64,000 nt of DNA, taken from the NCBI RefSeq assembly GCF_001005825.1, contig NZ_LBHV01000007.1, positions 186,001-250,000 of the forward strand, read 5' to 3'. The translations under genes and the position numbers were made by a program. The notes below the pieces were generated by a model. That model saw only the letters and a program-made list of their open reading frames with translations, ran no database searches and had not been told where the DNA came from. Numbering within the stretch: position 1 is the stretch's first letter; each line of letters begins with the position of its first letter. Below are positions 6,928-17,058 of the stretch, piece by piece. This DNA is from Rhizobium sp. LC145. Lineage in GTDB: Bacteria > Pseudomonadota > Alphaproteobacteria > Rhizobiales > Rhizobiaceae.

Positions 6928-8730
6928 TCAATTTGTCTCGCCGAAGGTGGCGAAGATCAGCCCGCTCTCGCTCGCCTTGGCCTGCGCCTTCACGGCCGCG
7001 ATCTTCGCGCCGATCCGGCCGACATCGTCGAGCAGGAGGCCCTGGGGCAGTTCCAGTATGCCCATGGAACAGCGCAGCAGCGGGAAGTCGCGCTCCGCGC
7101 CCGACCGATCATGGCCGCGGATCTTGCCGGCCGCCCGCTCCTCCGGCGAATAGAGCTCGGCGACATCGGTGTGGAAGTCGCTGAGCAGCCGTTCCAGGAT
7201 TTCGGTGAGTTCGTCCCGCGTCCAGTCGCGCACGCCGATGAAGAAATCGTCGCCGCCGACATGTCCCAGGAAATCGCCTTCGGAGAAGAAATAACGCTTC
7301 ATCAGCGCGGCGAAGAGCGTGATCGCATGATCGCCCACGTGAAAACCGTAATGATCGTTGAACGGTTTGAAATTGTCGAAGTCGCAATAACAAAAGAACC
7401 TCGTCTCCTCGTCGTCGCGGCCTGCTTCCTGCATGAAATCGCGGATGGCGCGATTGCCCGGCAGGCCGGTCAACGGGTTCTGGTCCTGGGCGATCTTCAA
7501 CTGCTTTTCGTTGATGACCTTGATGAGCGAAGCGGCGGAGACCACGCCGGCATAACGCATGTTTTCCGTCAGGATCACGCAGGCGCTGTTTTCCATGCTG
7601 GCGAACAGGCTCATCAGCTCCTCGGCATCGGCATCCAGCCCCATGATCGGTGCCGGATCGACGAAATGCGAGATGGTGCGCTCGTAGACCTTGTTCTTCA
7701 GAAGGTCGCGGCCGAAGGGCTGATAGATATATTCCTTCAGGTGATATTCGTTGATGACGCCGCGCGGCTCGCCATTGGCGTTCAAGACCGGAAAGAACGC
7801 CTGGCGCGGGTTCTTCCGGAAGAGTTCGAACACCTTGTCGATGCTCTCGTTTTCGTAGACGCTCGGCAAATTCTCGATCTGGCGGCGGATGAGGATCTCA
7901 TCGAGCGACTGGCTGGAGCGCAAACGGCCGATATCGGCCAGGTGGGGAAAGGCAGGCTGCAGTTCGGCCGGAAAGGTCGTCGGCCGGGCGATGAAATAGC
8001 CCTGCACCAGATCGACGCCATATTCCCGGCAGGCCACGAATTCCTGCTCGGTCTCGATGCCTTCGGCGATCACCCTTATGCCGAGCACGTGGGCAATGCT
8101 GACGATGTTCTTGACGAGATGCCGCTTGCGGGGGCTCCTGTCGATACCGGCGATGAAGTGCCGGTCGATCTTGAGATAGTCCACCGGGTAATCGCACAGG
8201 AGCTTCATCTCCCCGTGGCCGACGCCGAAATCGTCGATCGCGAGCTTGAAGCCCGCCTTGCGCATATGCGTCACCAGATTGGCGAATTCCGGAACACTGG
8301 TGTTGTCGAAGCGCTCGGAGAACTCGAAGCAGACCGAGGATGGCGGTATCGCCGACTTCCGGAGGCTCTGCAGCAGCTTGTCGATGAAATACTCGCCGTG
8401 GCGGATGAGCCGGACATCGAGATTGAGAAAGAGTGTCGCGGAGGAGAAATCCGGCAGCGCGGCGAACTTGGCAAGCGCCCGGTTCGCCAGCATCTGCTCG
8501 AGCGGGAGAAGCTGGCCGGCATCCTGCGCCTGGTCGAGCAAATCGAGCGGCGAGGAAAAACCTATCCGCTCATGCCCGCGCAGCAGCGATTCATAGCCGA
8601 AGACCGAACCCGTACCCATTTCGACGATCGGCTGGAAGGCGTTTTCCAGAACCAGCTTCGCGAGCGTGACGAGCTGATCATTGGCATAACGCCTCAGAAC
8701 ACCCGGCTCGAGGATTGCGGCGGACGACAT
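6928..8730 (-). CDS. EAL-CBS-GGDEF cyclic-di-GMP signalling protein
   Basis: The protein is about 600 residues. An EAL domain (roughly 20-265) carries GYESLLRG in place of EAL, plus AIDDFGVG, YLKIDRHF and AEGIETEQE, so the phosphodiesterase metal ligands look intact. A CBS pair follows (about 295-415), then a C-terminal GGDEF domain (430-600) with GGDDF in place of GGDEF, preceded by CYCDFDNFKPFND. This reversed EAL-CBS-GGDEF order is common in proteobacteria. The CBS pair suggests nucleotide control. I chose the ATG at 8728-8730 because a GGAG site precedes it. There are no transmembrane segments, so it should be cytosolic. Confidence 0.9.
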   Translation of the reverse strand: MSSAAILEPGVLRRYANDQLVTLAKLVLENAFQPIVEMGTGSVFGYESLLRGHERIGFSSPLDLLDQAQDAGQLLPLEQMLANRALAKFAALPDFSSATLFLNLDVRLIRHGEYFIDKLLQSLRKSAIPPSSVCFEFSERFDNTSVPEFANLVTHMRKAGFKLAIDDFGVGHGEMKLLCDYPVDYLKIDRHFIAGIDRSPRKRHLVKNIVSIAHVLGIRVIAEGIETEQEFVACREYGVDLVQGYFIARPTTFPAELQPAFPHLADIGRLRSSQSLDEILIRRQIENLPSVYENESIDKVFELFRKNPRQAFFPVLNANGEPRGVINEYHLKEYIYQPFGRDLLKNKVYERTISHFVDPAPIMGLDADAEELMSLFASMENSACVILTENMRYAGVVSAASLIKVINEKQLKIAQDQNPLTGLPGNRAIRDFMQEAGRDDEETRFFCYCDFDNFKPFNDHYGFHVGDHAITLFAALMKRYFFSEGDFLGHVGGDDFFIGVRDWTRDELTEILERLLSDFHTDVAELYSPEERAAGKIRGHDRSGAERDFPLLRCSMGILELPQGLLLDDVGRIGAKIAAVKAQAKASESGLIFATFGETN

Positions 8731-8869
8731 AACTACTCCACGCGGTACGCAAGACACGGGCGCGAAGCTCACAGCAATTCGTCAAAAATCTCTTTCCCTT
8801 CAGTGATATTTCCATGAAGGTTTGATGACGTAGGCGAGTTCCTCCGCCTCGCTCAACCAGAGCTATCGG

Positions 8870-9430
8870 TCAGGCTTCCTTAGCGCGGGCCGCCAGCGCC
8901 AGCGCTATCAGCGCCCAACCCTGCATGATGAGGTCGACTGCCAGGAAGAGACCGAGAACCCAAAGGCTGTTCACCGGCCAGCCAAGCGCGATCACCAGGC
9001 CGGCGATCACCGTGACGATGCCCGCGGCGATGACCCAGCCGGCGCCCTTCATCGGCCGCATTCGGTAGCCGATCCAGATGCGGAAGCCACCGGCGACGAT
9101 CATGGCGACGGCCATGAAGAAGGTGAATACCACGGCCGTCAGCGCGGGGTTCCAGAAGGCGAGCAGGCCGGCGATCGTATAAAGCAGGCCGCTCAGACCC
9201 CAGTAAAGCCAGTCCCGCCAGCCGCCCTTCGATTGGAAGGCGTGGAGGAACTGCGCGGCGCCGCCGATCAGCATCATCATGCCGATGTAGAAGACGGAAG
9301 CCACCGTCGCCACGAAGAGATTGGCGAAGGCGATGATCCCGAACACCAGAAGGAGAATTCCAAGAGCGAGAAACCAGCCCCACTTGTCGCGCACCGTGCC
9401 GACGGACGGCGTATCCAGACCCAAAGTCAT
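8870..9430 (-). CDS. HdeD-family membrane protein (DUF308)
   Basis: The 186-residue protein has six predicted membrane helices, for example WFLALGILLLVFGIIAFANL and VIAAGIVTVIAGLVIALGW, and short DUF308 repeats. The family is named after E. coli HdeD, an acid-resistance protein of unknown mechanism. I place the start at 9430 because AAAGGAGTTTGTC directly precedes that ATG; an upstream ATG at 9466 has no such site. It is divergent from betC. Confidence 0.87.
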   Translation of the reverse strand: MTLGLDTPSVGTVRDKWGWFLALGILLLVFGIIAFANLFVATVASVFYIGMMMLIGGAAQFLHAFQSKGGWRDWLYWGLSGLLYTIAGLLAFWNPALTAVVFTFFMAVAMIVAGGFRIWIGYRMRPMKGAGWVIAAGIVTVIAGLVIALGWPVNSLWVLGLFLAVDLIMQGWALIALALAARAKEA

Positions 9431-9611
9431 GACAAACTCCTTTTCCCCAGGGGCTTCCAAGCCCATGCAGAGTATCTGGAGCCGGCACGACAGACGTCAA
9501 CGGCGCGCTTTTGCGACAGGATGGTTCGCAAACTTCGCTTGATCGACATCGAAATCGAAAATAACTCAGTCTCGAAGCCGTAATCCGCTCTCGCAGGAAA
9601 CCGATTCCGCC

Positions 9612-11135
9612 ATGGCCAAGCCGAACATCCTCATCATCATGGTCGATCAGCTCAACGGGAAACTTTTCCCGGACGGGCCTGCGGACTGGCTGCATGCCCC
9701 GCACATGAAGGCGCTGGCGGCACGATCGGCACGGTTTTCCAACAACTACACGTCCTCGCCGCTCTGCGCGCCGGCCCGCGCCTCCTTCATGGCCGGTCAA
9801 CTGCCGAGCCGGACGCGCGTCTACGACAATGCGGCCGAATATGTCTCGTCGATCCCGACCTATGCGCATCATCTGCGCCGCGCGGGCTATTACACCGCAC
9901 TTTCCGGCAAGATGCATTTCGTGGGGCCGGACCAGCTCCACGGCTTCGAGGAGCGGCTGACGACCGATATCTATCCGGCGGATTTCGGCTGGACGCCGGA
10001 TTACCGGAAGCCCGGCGAGCGGATCGACTGGTGGTATCACAATCTGGGTTCAGTGACGGGCGCAGGCGTGGCCGAAATCACCAACCAGATGGAATATGAC
10101 GACGAGGTCGCCTTCCTCGCCAACCAGAAGCTCTACCAGCTTTCGCGCGAGAACGACGACGAGAACCGCCGGCCATGGTGTCTCACCGTCTCCTTCACTC
10201 ACCCGCACGATCCTTACGTGGCGCGCCGGAAGTTCTGGGACCTCTACGAGGACTGCGAACACCTCCTGCCGGAAGTCGGTGAAATCCCGCTGGAGAACCA
10301 GAATCCGCATTCTCAGCGGATCATCTTTTCCTGCGACTACAAGAATTTCGACGTGACGGAGGAGGACATCCGCCGCTCGCGCCGGGCCTATTTCGCCAAC
10401 ATCTCCTATCTCGACGAGAAGGTGGGCGAGCTCGTCGATACGCTGACGCGCACGCGGATGCTGGAGGATACCTTCATCCTGTTCTGCTCCGACCACGGCG
10501 ACATGCTGGGCGAGCGCGGCCTGTGGTTCAAAATGAACTTCTTCGAGGGCTCGGCTCGCGTGCCGCTGATGATCGCCGGGCCCGGCATTGCGCCGGCCCT
10601 GCACATGGCACCCGTTTCTAACCTCGACGTGACGCCGACACTCTGCGACCTCGCAGGCATTTCCATGGAGGAGATCGAGCCCTGGACGGACGGCGAGAGC
10701 CTGAAGCCCGTAATGAACGGCCAGGTCCGCACGAGCCCGGTGCTGATGGAATATGCGGCCGAAGCCTCTTACGCGCCGCTCGTTTGCATTCGCGAGGGCA
10801 AATGGAAATACATCCATTGCGAACTGGACCCCGAACAGCTTTTCGATCTTGAGGCCGATCCGAAGGAGCTCACGAACCTTGCCGGCGATTCGGCCTTTGC
10901 CGATATCCTGGAAGGGTTCAGGAAAAAGCGCCTCGCCAAATGGGATATGGCGGGTTTCGATGCCGCAGTGCGTGAAAGCCAGGCGCGCCGCTGGGTGGTC
11001 TACGAAGCGCTCAGGAACGGCGCCTATTACCCCTGGGATCACCAGCCTCTGCAAAAGGCTTCCGAGCGCTATATGCGCAACCACATGAACCTCGACAATC
11101 TCGAGGAATCGAAGCGTTATCCGAGAGGCGAATGA
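9612..11135 (+). CDS. betC: Choline-sulfatase
   Basis: The 507-residue sulfatase has the formylglycine motif CAPAR at residues 52-56, an N-terminal metal-binding MVDQLN segment and the [16 protein letters not shown] metal/sulfate motif. The C-terminal extension ([20 protein letters not shown]) is specific to choline sulfatases. It hydrolyses choline-O-sulfate to choline and sulfate in the cytosol. It is the first gene of betCBA, and betB begins two bases after its stop. Notably, betI, which precedes betC in many rhizobia, is not here; the upstream neighbour is HdeD on the other strand. Confidence 0.96.
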   Translation: MAKPNILIIMVDQLNGKLFPDGPADWLHAPHMKALAARSARFSNNYTSSPLCAPARASFMAGQLPSRTRVYDNAAEYVSSIPTYAHHLRRAGYYTALSGKMHFVGPDQLHGFEERLTTDIYPADFGWTPDYRKPGERIDWWYHNLGSVTGAGVAEITNQMEYDDEVAFLANQKLYQLSRENDDENRRPWCLTVSFTHPHDPYVARRKFWDLYEDCEHLLPEVGEIPLENQNPHSQRIIFSCDYKNFDVTEEDIRRSRRAYFANISYLDEKVGELVDTLTRTRMLEDTFILFCSDHGDMLGERGLWFKMNFFEGSARVPLMIAGPGIAPALHMAPVSNLDVTPTLCDLAGISMEEIEPWTDGESLKPVMNGQVRTSPVLMEYAAEASYAPLVCIREGKWKYIHCELDPEQLFDLEADPKELTNLAGDSAFADILEGFRKKRLAKWDMAGFDAAVRESQARRWVVYEALRNGAYYPWDHQPLQKASERYMRNHMNLDNLEESKRYPRGE

Positions 11136-11136
11136 G

Positions 11137-12600
11137 ATGAAAGCCCAGCCCATCGCCAGCCATTTCATCGACGGCGAATATATCGAGGACACGGACGGCA
11201 CCGTCATCGAAAGCCTCTATCCCGCCACCGGAGAGGTGATCGCGCGCCTGCATGCGGCAACGCCGGCGATCATCGAAAAGGCGATCGCCGCGGCGAAACG
11301 CGCCCAGCCGGAATGGGCAGCGATAAGCCCCACGGCGCGCGGCCGCATCCTTAAACGTGCCGCCGAAATCATGCGCGAGCGCAACCGCGAGCTTTCAGAA
11401 CTTGAGACACTCGACACCGGCAAGCCGATCCAGGAGACGATCATTGCCGACCCCACCTCGGGTGCGGACAGTTTCGAATTCTTCGGGGGCGTGATCGCCG
11501 CCGGCATGAACGGCAGCTATATCCCGCTCGGCGGCGATTTTGCCTATACCAAGCGCGTGCCGCTCGGCGTCTGCGTCGGCATCGGCGCCTGGAACTATCC
11601 GCAGCAGATCGCCTGCTGGAAAGGTGCACCGGCGCTCGCGGCCGGCAATGCCATGGTCTTCAAGCCGTCGGAAAACACGCCGCTGGGTGCGCTGAAGATC
11701 GCCGAAATCCTGATCGAGGCCGGCCTGCCGAAGGGGCTCTTCAACGTGATCCAGGGTGACCGGAACACAGGACCCCTGCTCGTCAACCATCCGGACGTGG
11801 CGAAAGTTTCGCTGACGGGCTCGGTGCCGACCGGCCGCAAGGTGGCGGCGGCGGCGGCCGGCAGCCTCAAGCATGTGACGATGGAGCTCGGCGGAAAATC
11901 GCCGCTGATCGTCTTCGACGATGCCGATCTCGATTCTGCGATCGGCGGCGCCATGCTCGGCAATTTCTATTCCACCGGCCAGGTCTGCTCCAACGGCACA
12001 CGCGTCTTCGTGAGCCGCAAAGTGAAGGATCAGTTCCTCTCGCGCCTCAAGGAGCGGACGGAAAAGATCACCATCGGCGACCCTATGGACGAGGCGACGC
12101 AGCTCGGGCCGATGGTTTCCTTCGACCAGCGCCAGAAGGTCTTGAGCTATATCGACAAGGGCAAGGCCGAGGGTGCGACGCTGATCACCGGCGGCGGCAT
12201 TCCGAACCATGTGACCGGCGAAGGCTATTACGTGCAGCCGACCGTGTTCGCGGATGTGACGGACGACATGGTGATCGCCCGCGAGGAAATCTTCGGGCCG
12301 GTGATGTGCGTGCTCGATTTCGACGACGAGGCTGAGGTGATCGCCCGCGCCAACGCGACCGAATTCGGCCTTTCGGCCGGCGTCTTCACCGCCGATCTTT
12401 CGCGAGGGCATCGCGTCGTGGATCAGCTGCAGGCCGGGACGCTCTGGATCAACACCTACAATCTCTGCCCGGTGGAAATCCCCTTCGGCGGCTCGAAGCA
12501 ATCCGGCTTCGGGCGGGAAAACTCGCTTGCGGCGCTGGAGCATTATTCGGAGCTGAAGACGGTCTATGTGGGCATGGGCAAGGTCGACGCGCCGTATTGA
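11137..12600 (+). CDS. betB: Betaine aldehyde dehydrogenase
   Basis: The 487-residue aldehyde dehydrogenase has the NAD-binding [15 protein letters not shown] region, the catalytic glutamate in MELGGKSP and the nucleophilic cysteine in [11 protein letters not shown]. Sequence features such as [20 protein letters not shown] are typical of BetB. It oxidises betaine aldehyde to glycine betaine with NAD(P). It sits two bases after betC, so it should be on the same transcript. A RIME-like repeat separates it from betA. Confidence 0.96.
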   Translation: MKAQPIASHFIDGEYIEDTDGTVIESLYPATGEVIARLHAATPAIIEKAIAAAKRAQPEWAAISPTARGRILKRAAEIMRERNRELSELETLDTGKPIQETIIADPTSGADSFEFFGGVIAAGMNGSYIPLGGDFAYTKRVPLGVCVGIGAWNYPQQIACWKGAPALAAGNAMVFKPSENTPLGALKIAEILIEAGLPKGLFNVIQGDRNTGPLLVNHPDVAKVSLTGSVPTGRKVAAAAAGSLKHVTMELGGKSPLIVFDDADLDSAIGGAMLGNFYSTGQVCSNGTRVFVSRKVKDQFLSRLKERTEKITIGDPMDEATQLGPMVSFDQRQKVLSYIDKGKAEGATLITGGGIPNHVTGEGYYVQPTVFADVTDDMVIAREEIFGPVMCVLDFDDEAEVIARANATEFGLSAGVFTADLSRGHRVVDQLQAGTLWINTYNLCPVEIPFGGSKQSGFGRENSLAALEHYSELKTVYVGMGKVDAPY

Positions 12601-12601
12601 T

Positions 12602-12721
12602 CACCTCCCCCTTGAGGGGGGAGGTCGCAGCGAAGCTGCGGGTGGGGGTGACCTGCGGCTGCATTCAAAGTTCACCCCACCCCGGCACTTCGTGCCGACC
12701 CTCCCCCTCAAGGGGAGGGTG
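12602..12721. repeat. RIME-like intergenic mosaic element between betB and betA
   Basis: Two palindromic modules face each other at 12602-12652 and 12672-12721. Each has a CTCCCCCTTGAGGGGGAG-type hairpin, a second small hairpin (CGCAGCGAAGCTGCG, or GGCACTTCGTGCC) and a GGGTGGGGTGA edge. The whole unit is a large inverted repeat. A second copy lies at 26224-26357 between modA and modB. Such mosaics are typical of rhizobial intergenic regions. In both places the element sits inside an operon, where it could affect mRNA stability or partial termination. Confidence 0.85.
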
Positions 12722-12760
12722 AGAGACTGCCGTACCGCTCGCTAATTTGAAGGTTCGTTC

Positions 12761-14410
12761 ATGCAGGCAGATTTCGTCATCATCGGTTCAGGGTCGGCGG
12801 GCTCCGCCATGGCCTATCGCCTGTCGGAAGACGGCAAGCATTCGGTGATCGTCATCGAGGCCGGCGGATCGGATTTCGGGCCGTTCATCCAGATGCCCGG
12901 CGCGCTTGCCTGGCCGATGAGCATGAAGCGCTACAACTGGGGTTATCTTTCCGAGCCCGAACCGAACCTCAACAACCGCCGCATCACCGCACCGCGCGGC
13001 AAGGTGATCGGCGGCTCGTCGTCCATCAACGGCCTCGTCTATGTCCGCGGCCATGCGGAGGACTATAACCGTTGGGAAAAACTCGGCGCGGTCGGCTGGG
13101 CCTATGCCGACGTGCTGCCCTACTTCAAGCGGATGGAGCATAGCCACGGCGGCGAGGAAGGCTGGCGCGGCACGGACGGACCGCTGCATGTGAGGCGCGG
13201 GCCGGTGAAGAACCCGCTCTTCCACGCCTTCATCCAGGCCGGCAGCCAAGCTGGTTTCGAGATGACCGAGGATTACAACGGCTCGAAGCAGGAAGGCTTC
13301 GGGCTGATGGAGCAGACCATCTATCACGGCCGGCGCTGGTCCGCCGCCAATGCCTATCTGAAACCGGCTTTGAAGCGACCGAACGTCGATCTCGTCTACG
13401 GCTTCGCCAACCGGATCGTCATCGAGAACGGCCGGGCCGTCGGCGTCGAGATCGAGCGGCGCGGGCGTCCCGAGGTCATCCGCGTCAACCGCGAGGTGAT
13501 CGTTTCGGCCTCCGCATTCAACTCTCCGAAGCTCTTGATGCTTTCGGGCATTGGCCCGGCCGCGCATCTCAAGGACATGGGCATAGAGGTGAAGGCCGAT
13601 CGGCCGGGTGTGGGCGCCAACCTGCAGGATCATATGGAATTCTACTTTCAGCAGGTCTCCACCAAGCCGGTCTCGCTCTATTCCTGGCTCCCCTGGTTCT
13701 GGCAGGGCGTGGCGGGCGCGCAATGGCTGCTTTCAAAGGGCGGGCTCGGCGCTTCCAACCAGTTCGAGGCCTGCGCCTTCCTGCGCTCCCAAGCCGGGCT
13801 GAAACAGCCGGACATCCAGTATCATTTCCTGCCGGTGGCGATTTCCTACGACGGCAAGGCCGCCGCGAAGAGCCACGGCTTCCAGGCGCATGTGGGCTAT
13901 AACCTGTCGAAATCCCGCGGCTCTGTGACGTTGCGCTCGCCCGACCCGAAGGCCGATCCGGTGCTGCGTTTCAACTACATGAGCCATCCGGAGGACTGGG
14001 AGAAATTCCGCCATTGCGTGCGGCTGACCCGCGAGATCTTCAGCCAGAAGGCGTTCGATCAATATCGCGGGCCGGAAATCCAGCCGGGCGAAAAGGTGCA
14101 GTCGGACGAGGAGATCGATGCCTTCCTGCGCGAGCACCTGGAAAGCGCCTATCACCCCTGCGGCACCTGCCGCATGGGCCGCGCCGACGACCCACAAGCC
14201 GTGGTCGATCCCGAATGCCGGGTGATCGGGGTGGAGGGCTTGCGCGTCGCCGACAGTTCGATCTTCCCCCACGTGACCTACGGCAATCTCAACGGCCCCT
14301 CGATCATGACCGGCGAAAAGGCTTCCGACCACATTCTCGGCAGGCAGCCCCTACCCCGCAGCAACCAGGAGCCCTGGGTCAATCCAAGAGCGGCGGTGAG
14401 CGATCGGTGA
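12761..14410 (+). CDS. betA: Choline dehydrogenase
   Basis: The 549-residue GMC oxidoreductase has the N-terminal FAD motif [19 protein letters not shown] with EAGG, the GMC signature [15 protein letters not shown] near residue 85-100, and the C-terminal active-site segment [11 protein letters not shown] with the catalytic histidine, then [23 protein letters not shown] sequence. It oxidises choline to betaine aldehyde and may carry on to betaine. It is the last gene of betCBA. The family normally works at the membrane, passing electrons to the respiratory chain. Confidence 0.95.
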   Translation: MQADFVIIGSGSAGSAMAYRLSEDGKHSVIVIEAGGSDFGPFIQMPGALAWPMSMKRYNWGYLSEPEPNLNNRRITAPRGKVIGGSSSINGLVYVRGHAEDYNRWEKLGAVGWAYADVLPYFKRMEHSHGGEEGWRGTDGPLHVRRGPVKNPLFHAFIQAGSQAGFEMTEDYNGSKQEGFGLMEQTIYHGRRWSAANAYLKPALKRPNVDLVYGFANRIVIENGRAVGVEIERRGRPEVIRVNREVIVSASAFNSPKLLMLSGIGPAAHLKDMGIEVKADRPGVGANLQDHMEFYFQQVSTKPVSLYSWLPWFWQGVAGAQWLLSKGGLGASNQFEACAFLRSQAGLKQPDIQYHFLPVAISYDGKAAAKSHGFQAHVGYNLSKSRGSVTLRSPDPKADPVLRFNYMSHPEDWEKFRHCVRLTREIFSQKAFDQYRGPEIQPGEKVQSDEEIDAFLREHLESAYHPCGTCRMGRADDPQAVVDPECRVIGVEGLRVADSSIFPHVTYGNLNGPSIMTGEKASDHILGRQPLPRSNQEPWVNPRAAVSDR

Positions 14411-14782
14411 TCAGTGATGTAGCATGTAAGGAATGCGAATACCTGGGAGGTCGGCCGGAAAATCCCTGGTGTTTCGCGTAACGAGCAGCATGGAATGAAC
14501 GTCAGCACTTGCCCAGATGATCGCATCCGGCAGCTTCACCTTGTATCGTTGACGAAGGAGTACGGCGCGCTCGGCAACGGCTTCATCGATGGTTATGATG
14601 TGAAAGCTGTCGAGAAAGTCACGGGTTGCCGATGCCACTTCGGGCTTGGCACCGATCAGTACCTCCATCCAAGTGATGATACTGATGCACCTGTGATCGT
14701 ATCGTGCAAGTTCTTCGCGCGCTTCAGGAATGGCATTCAGATAATCGATAACGATATTCGTGTCGAAGAGGGCCTTCACCAT
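14411..14782 (-). CDS. VapC-like PIN-domain toxin
   Basis: The 123-residue PIN-domain protein has the expected acidic residues: FDTNIVIDYL at the start, TWMEVLIG in the middle, KLPDAIIWASA and TRNTRDF near the end. PIN toxins are magnesium-dependent ribonucleases that cut tRNA or rRNA. It overlaps the antitoxin gene by seven bases (14776-14782) and is translated after it. Its stop abuts the betA stop, so the two operons converge. Confidence 0.9.
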   Translation of the reverse strand: MVKALFDTNIVIDYLNAIPEAREELARYDHRCISIITWMEVLIGAKPEVASATRDFLDSFHIITIDEAVAERAVLLRQRYKVKLPDAIIWASADVHSMLLVTRNTRDFPADLPGIRIPYMLHH

Positions 14783-14991
14783 TCACCACGAATCTCTTCC
14801 TGAAATTTCAGGCCGTCGATTCCGCCCTCTCCCCAGAGCCCGAAAGCCTCAGCTTGCTTTTCCTTGGCGTTTCGCCGGAGGTAATCGCGAACCGCCGCGC
14901 GAATAAGGGACGCGCGCGACACGTTTTCTTCCCTTGCCAGACGGTCGAGTGCCTCAAGATCAGCTTCACCAATATCAATCAACGTTCGCAT
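14776..14991 (-). CDS. VapB-like ribbon-helix-helix antitoxin
   Basis: From the ATG at 14991 the protein is 71 residues. It has a ribbon-helix-helix DNA-binding part (MRTLIDIGEADLEALDRLA, then NVSRASLIRAAVRDYLRR) and a C-terminal toxin-binding tail rich in charged residues ending GLKFQEEIRGEW. The frame extends to 15021 but the RHH fold begins at 14991. It forms a coupled operon with the PIN toxin and should repress its own promoter through the palindrome just upstream. Confidence 0.87.
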   Translation of the reverse strand: MRTLIDIGEADLEALDRLAREENVSRASLIRAAVRDYLRRNAKEKQAEAFGLWGEGGIDGLKFQEEIRGEW

Positions 14992-15008
14992 TGATAGGAC
15001 TCCGATAC

Positions 15009-15031
15009 ATGATATCGGCAATGTATATCAT
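15009..15031. promoter_or_regulatory. Palindromic operator candidate of the VapBC-like pair
   Basis: ATGATAT (15009-15015) and ATATCAT (15025-15031) are a perfect inverted repeat separated by nine bases, directly upstream of the antitoxin start. This fits a ribbon-helix-helix autoregulatory site; the role is inferred. Confidence 0.55.
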
Positions 15032-15053
15032 ACTCCTTTCTGCACATCCAGCT

Positions 15054-15524
15054 TCACAAAAAACCGATCCATCGGCCCGCTATTACCGCGCTGATCCAGA
15101 TGAGGATCGAAAGCGTGGCAGAGACGCGCAAAGCGGCTGTCGGTGCGCCGCCCACAAGCAATCCGCGCCAGGCGGCCCCGAAGTGGACGACCGCCACGTT
15201 CAAGATCCCGAGGGCAATGAGGCCGAGCTTCGCCAGAAAGGCCGGGTTCTGGGCGTATTCCGTCGGCCGCACGCTGAAGAGACAGAGGCCGGTGACGATG
15301 GCCAGAACCACGCCGGCGCCGGCAAGCCGCGAGAGATAGGGCGCGACCGCCTGCAGGACGGCCGCAGGCATCAGGCCGAGCAGAGCCAGATCGAGCGCCA
15401 GGATCGAGCCGAACAGCACGCCGATCGACAGGATATGCGCGGCATTGACCAATAGATAGGCGGTCGATGAGGCGATGAGCGCCCGGGCAAGCGGGGTTTC
15501 GGCAAGCGGAGCCAGCCACTCCAT
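15054..15524 (-). CDS. Four-helix membrane protein, DUF6644/DUF2214-like
   Basis: The 156-residue protein has about four membrane helices. It opens with MEWLAPLAETPLARALIASS and a helix with NAAHILSIGVLFG, where the His near residue 30 and the DLALLG motif are typical of DUF6644/DUF2214 proteins. Further helices are VVLAIVTGLCLF and LSILIWISAVIAGRW. The stop of the DUF6152-like gene upstream is 11 bases away, so the two form an operon. The conserved histidines hint at haem or metal binding, but no function is known. Confidence 0.7.
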   Translation of the reverse strand: MEWLAPLAETPLARALIASSTAYLLVNAAHILSIGVLFGSILALDLALLGLMPAAVLQAVAPYLSRLAGAGVVLAIVTGLCLFSVRPTEYAQNPAFLAKLGLIALGILNVAVVHFGAAWRGLLVGGAPTAALRVSATLSILIWISAVIAGRWIGFL

Positions 15525-15535
15525 GGGGGCCGGCC

Positions 15536-15919
15536 TCAGTTCGTCTGGATGCGTTCGGGATACATGTCGAAATTCTTGCCGTTGACGGTGATGCGCACGG
15601 CCTTCATCAGCCTTTCGTTCTCATCCTTCGAACGATTGCCGAGAACGGTGATGCGGTCGCCCGCCTTGGCCGAACCTTCCTGGAAGCCTGAACGCTCGGT
15701 CTGGCGCGGATTGCCGAGATCGATCTGCCAGACGACGCCTTCCGAATCCACCCGCAGCGAGGGATGGGGCGGGGCGAAGGAAATAGACTGGATCGTGCCT
15801 TCCAGCGTGGTCTGCTCGCCTTCCGCCCAGGCCCAGCCATGGTGGGCGGCCGCGGTACCGGCAAGAACCGCGGCAACGGCGGCTCCGGCAAGGATGCTGG
15901 CGATCGATACGCGGGTCAT
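15536..15919 (-). CDS. DUF6152 family exported protein
   Basis: From ATG 15919 the protein is 127 residues, with a cleavable signal peptide (MTRVSIASILAGAAVAAVLA, ending at TAAAHHG). The mature part begins with HHGWAWAE and is a small beta-barrel with TTLEGTIQSISF and the VWQIDLGNPRQTERSGF pattern typical of DUF6152. Two histidines at the mature N-terminus suggest metal binding. A GGAGAACCGCC site precedes the start. It is paired with the membrane protein at 15054. The function is unknown. Confidence 0.78.
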   Translation of the reverse strand: MTRVSIASILAGAAVAAVLAGTAAAHHGWAWAEGEQTTLEGTIQSISFAPPHPSLRVDSEGVVWQIDLGNPRQTERSGFQEGSAKAGDRITVLGNRSKDENERLMKAVRITVNGKNFDMYPERIQTN

Positions 15920-16005
15920 GGCGGTTCTCCCTCTATCACGATGCAATGACGCCAAGATGTGGAGCGAAGCCGCCAAGACCATAGGCTTCACCTAATCTTG
16001 AAGAC

Positions 16006-17043
16006 CTATTTGAAGAACACTTTCCAGCGTGTCGGACGGAAGCGCAGCTCGCTGCCGAGCGCCACCGGCGCATGCAGCGGCACTTCCACCTCGACGTGAT
16101 AGGGCGCGTGCCCCTCGTTGGCGATGTCGATCTCGGCGATCCGCGTGCCGGCAAGGCGGCGGCAGGCGGTAACCTTGCCGAACAGCGCATCCGGAGCGTC
16201 GACCAGCACCACATCCTCCGGTCGGAAGAAGAGATCGCCCTCCCCTTCCTGGGATTCCAGAATGCCGACCGGCTGGCCCTGGAACAGTACGGTCCCGGAC
16301 TTGACCTCGATGGGAAGCTGCGAGGATTCGCCGATAAAGGAGAAGACGAAGGGCGAACCCGGCCGGTCGTAGACATCGTCGGCCGAGCCCACCTGCTCTA
16401 TTTTGCCCTGGCTCATGACCACGACGCGGTCGGCAAGCTCCAGCGCCTCCTCCTGATCGTGGGTCACGAAGACGGTGGTATGGCCGGTGCGGTCGTGGAA
16501 TTCGCGAAGCCAGCGGCGCAGCTCCTTGCGCACCTTGGCGTCCAGAGCGCCGAAGGGCTCGTCGAGCAGCAGGATGCGCGGCTCGATCGCCATGGCGCGG
16601 GCGAGCGCCACGCGCTGGCGCTGGCCGCCCGAAAGCTGGTTCGGATAGCGCTTCTCCAGACCGGAAAGCTGCACCATCTCCAGCAGTTCGGAGACGCGGC
16701 GGCGGATTTCCGTCCTGGCCGGACGATTGCCCGAAGGCCGCACCTTCAGCCCGAAGCCGATATTTTCCGCAACCGTCATGTGGCGGAAGAGCGCGTAGTG
16801 CTGGAAAACGAACCCGACATTGCGCTCCTGCACCGTGCGATGGGAGGCGTCCTCCTCGCCGAAGAAGATCTGGCCGGCGGTCGGAAAATCAAGGCCGGCG
16901 ATCAGGCGCAGAAGCGTCGTCTTGCCCGATCCCGAGGGGCCGAGCAGCGCGATCAGCTCGCCCGAGGCGATCTTCAGCGACACGTCGTTCAGCGCCGGAA
17001 AACGTTCGAATTCCTTGCGGATATTGCTGATGGTAACTTCCAT
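16006..17043 (-). CDS. cysA: Sulfate/thiosulfate ABC transporter ATPase
   Basis: The 345-residue ATPase has Walker [10 protein letters not shown] at residues 35-43, the signature [14 protein letters not shown], Walker [13 protein letters not shown] and the switch histidine in [13 protein letters not shown]-terminal regulatory TOBE-like domain follows residue 235. It is the last gene of the minus-strand cysPTWA operon, about 15 bases behind cysW. It energises import of sulfate or thiosulfate across the inner membrane. Confidence 0.95.
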   Translation of the reverse strand: MEVTISNIRKEFERFPALNDVSLKIASGELIALLGPSGSGKTTLLRLIAGLDFPTAGQIFFGEEDASHRTVQERNVGFVFQHYALFRHMTVAENIGFGLKVRPSGNRPARTEIRRRVSELLEMVQLSGLEKRYPNQLSGGQRQRVALARAMAIEPRILLLDEPFGALDAKVRKELRRWLREFHDRTGHTTVFVTHDQEEALELADRVVVMSQGKIEQVGSADDVYDRPGSPFVFSFIGESSQLPIEVKSGTVLFQGQPVGILESQEGEGDLFFRPEDVVLVDAPDALFGKVTACRRLAGTRIAEIDIANEGHAPYHVEVEVPLHAPVALGSELRFRPTRWKVFFK

Positions 17044-17058
17044 CGAGACTTACACCTT

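Noticed and set aside
7111..8817. 568-codon plus-strand frame opposite the EAL-GGDEF gene
   Set aside because: It is the antisense shadow of a protein with intact EAL, CBS and GGDEF motifs and has no recognisable domain.
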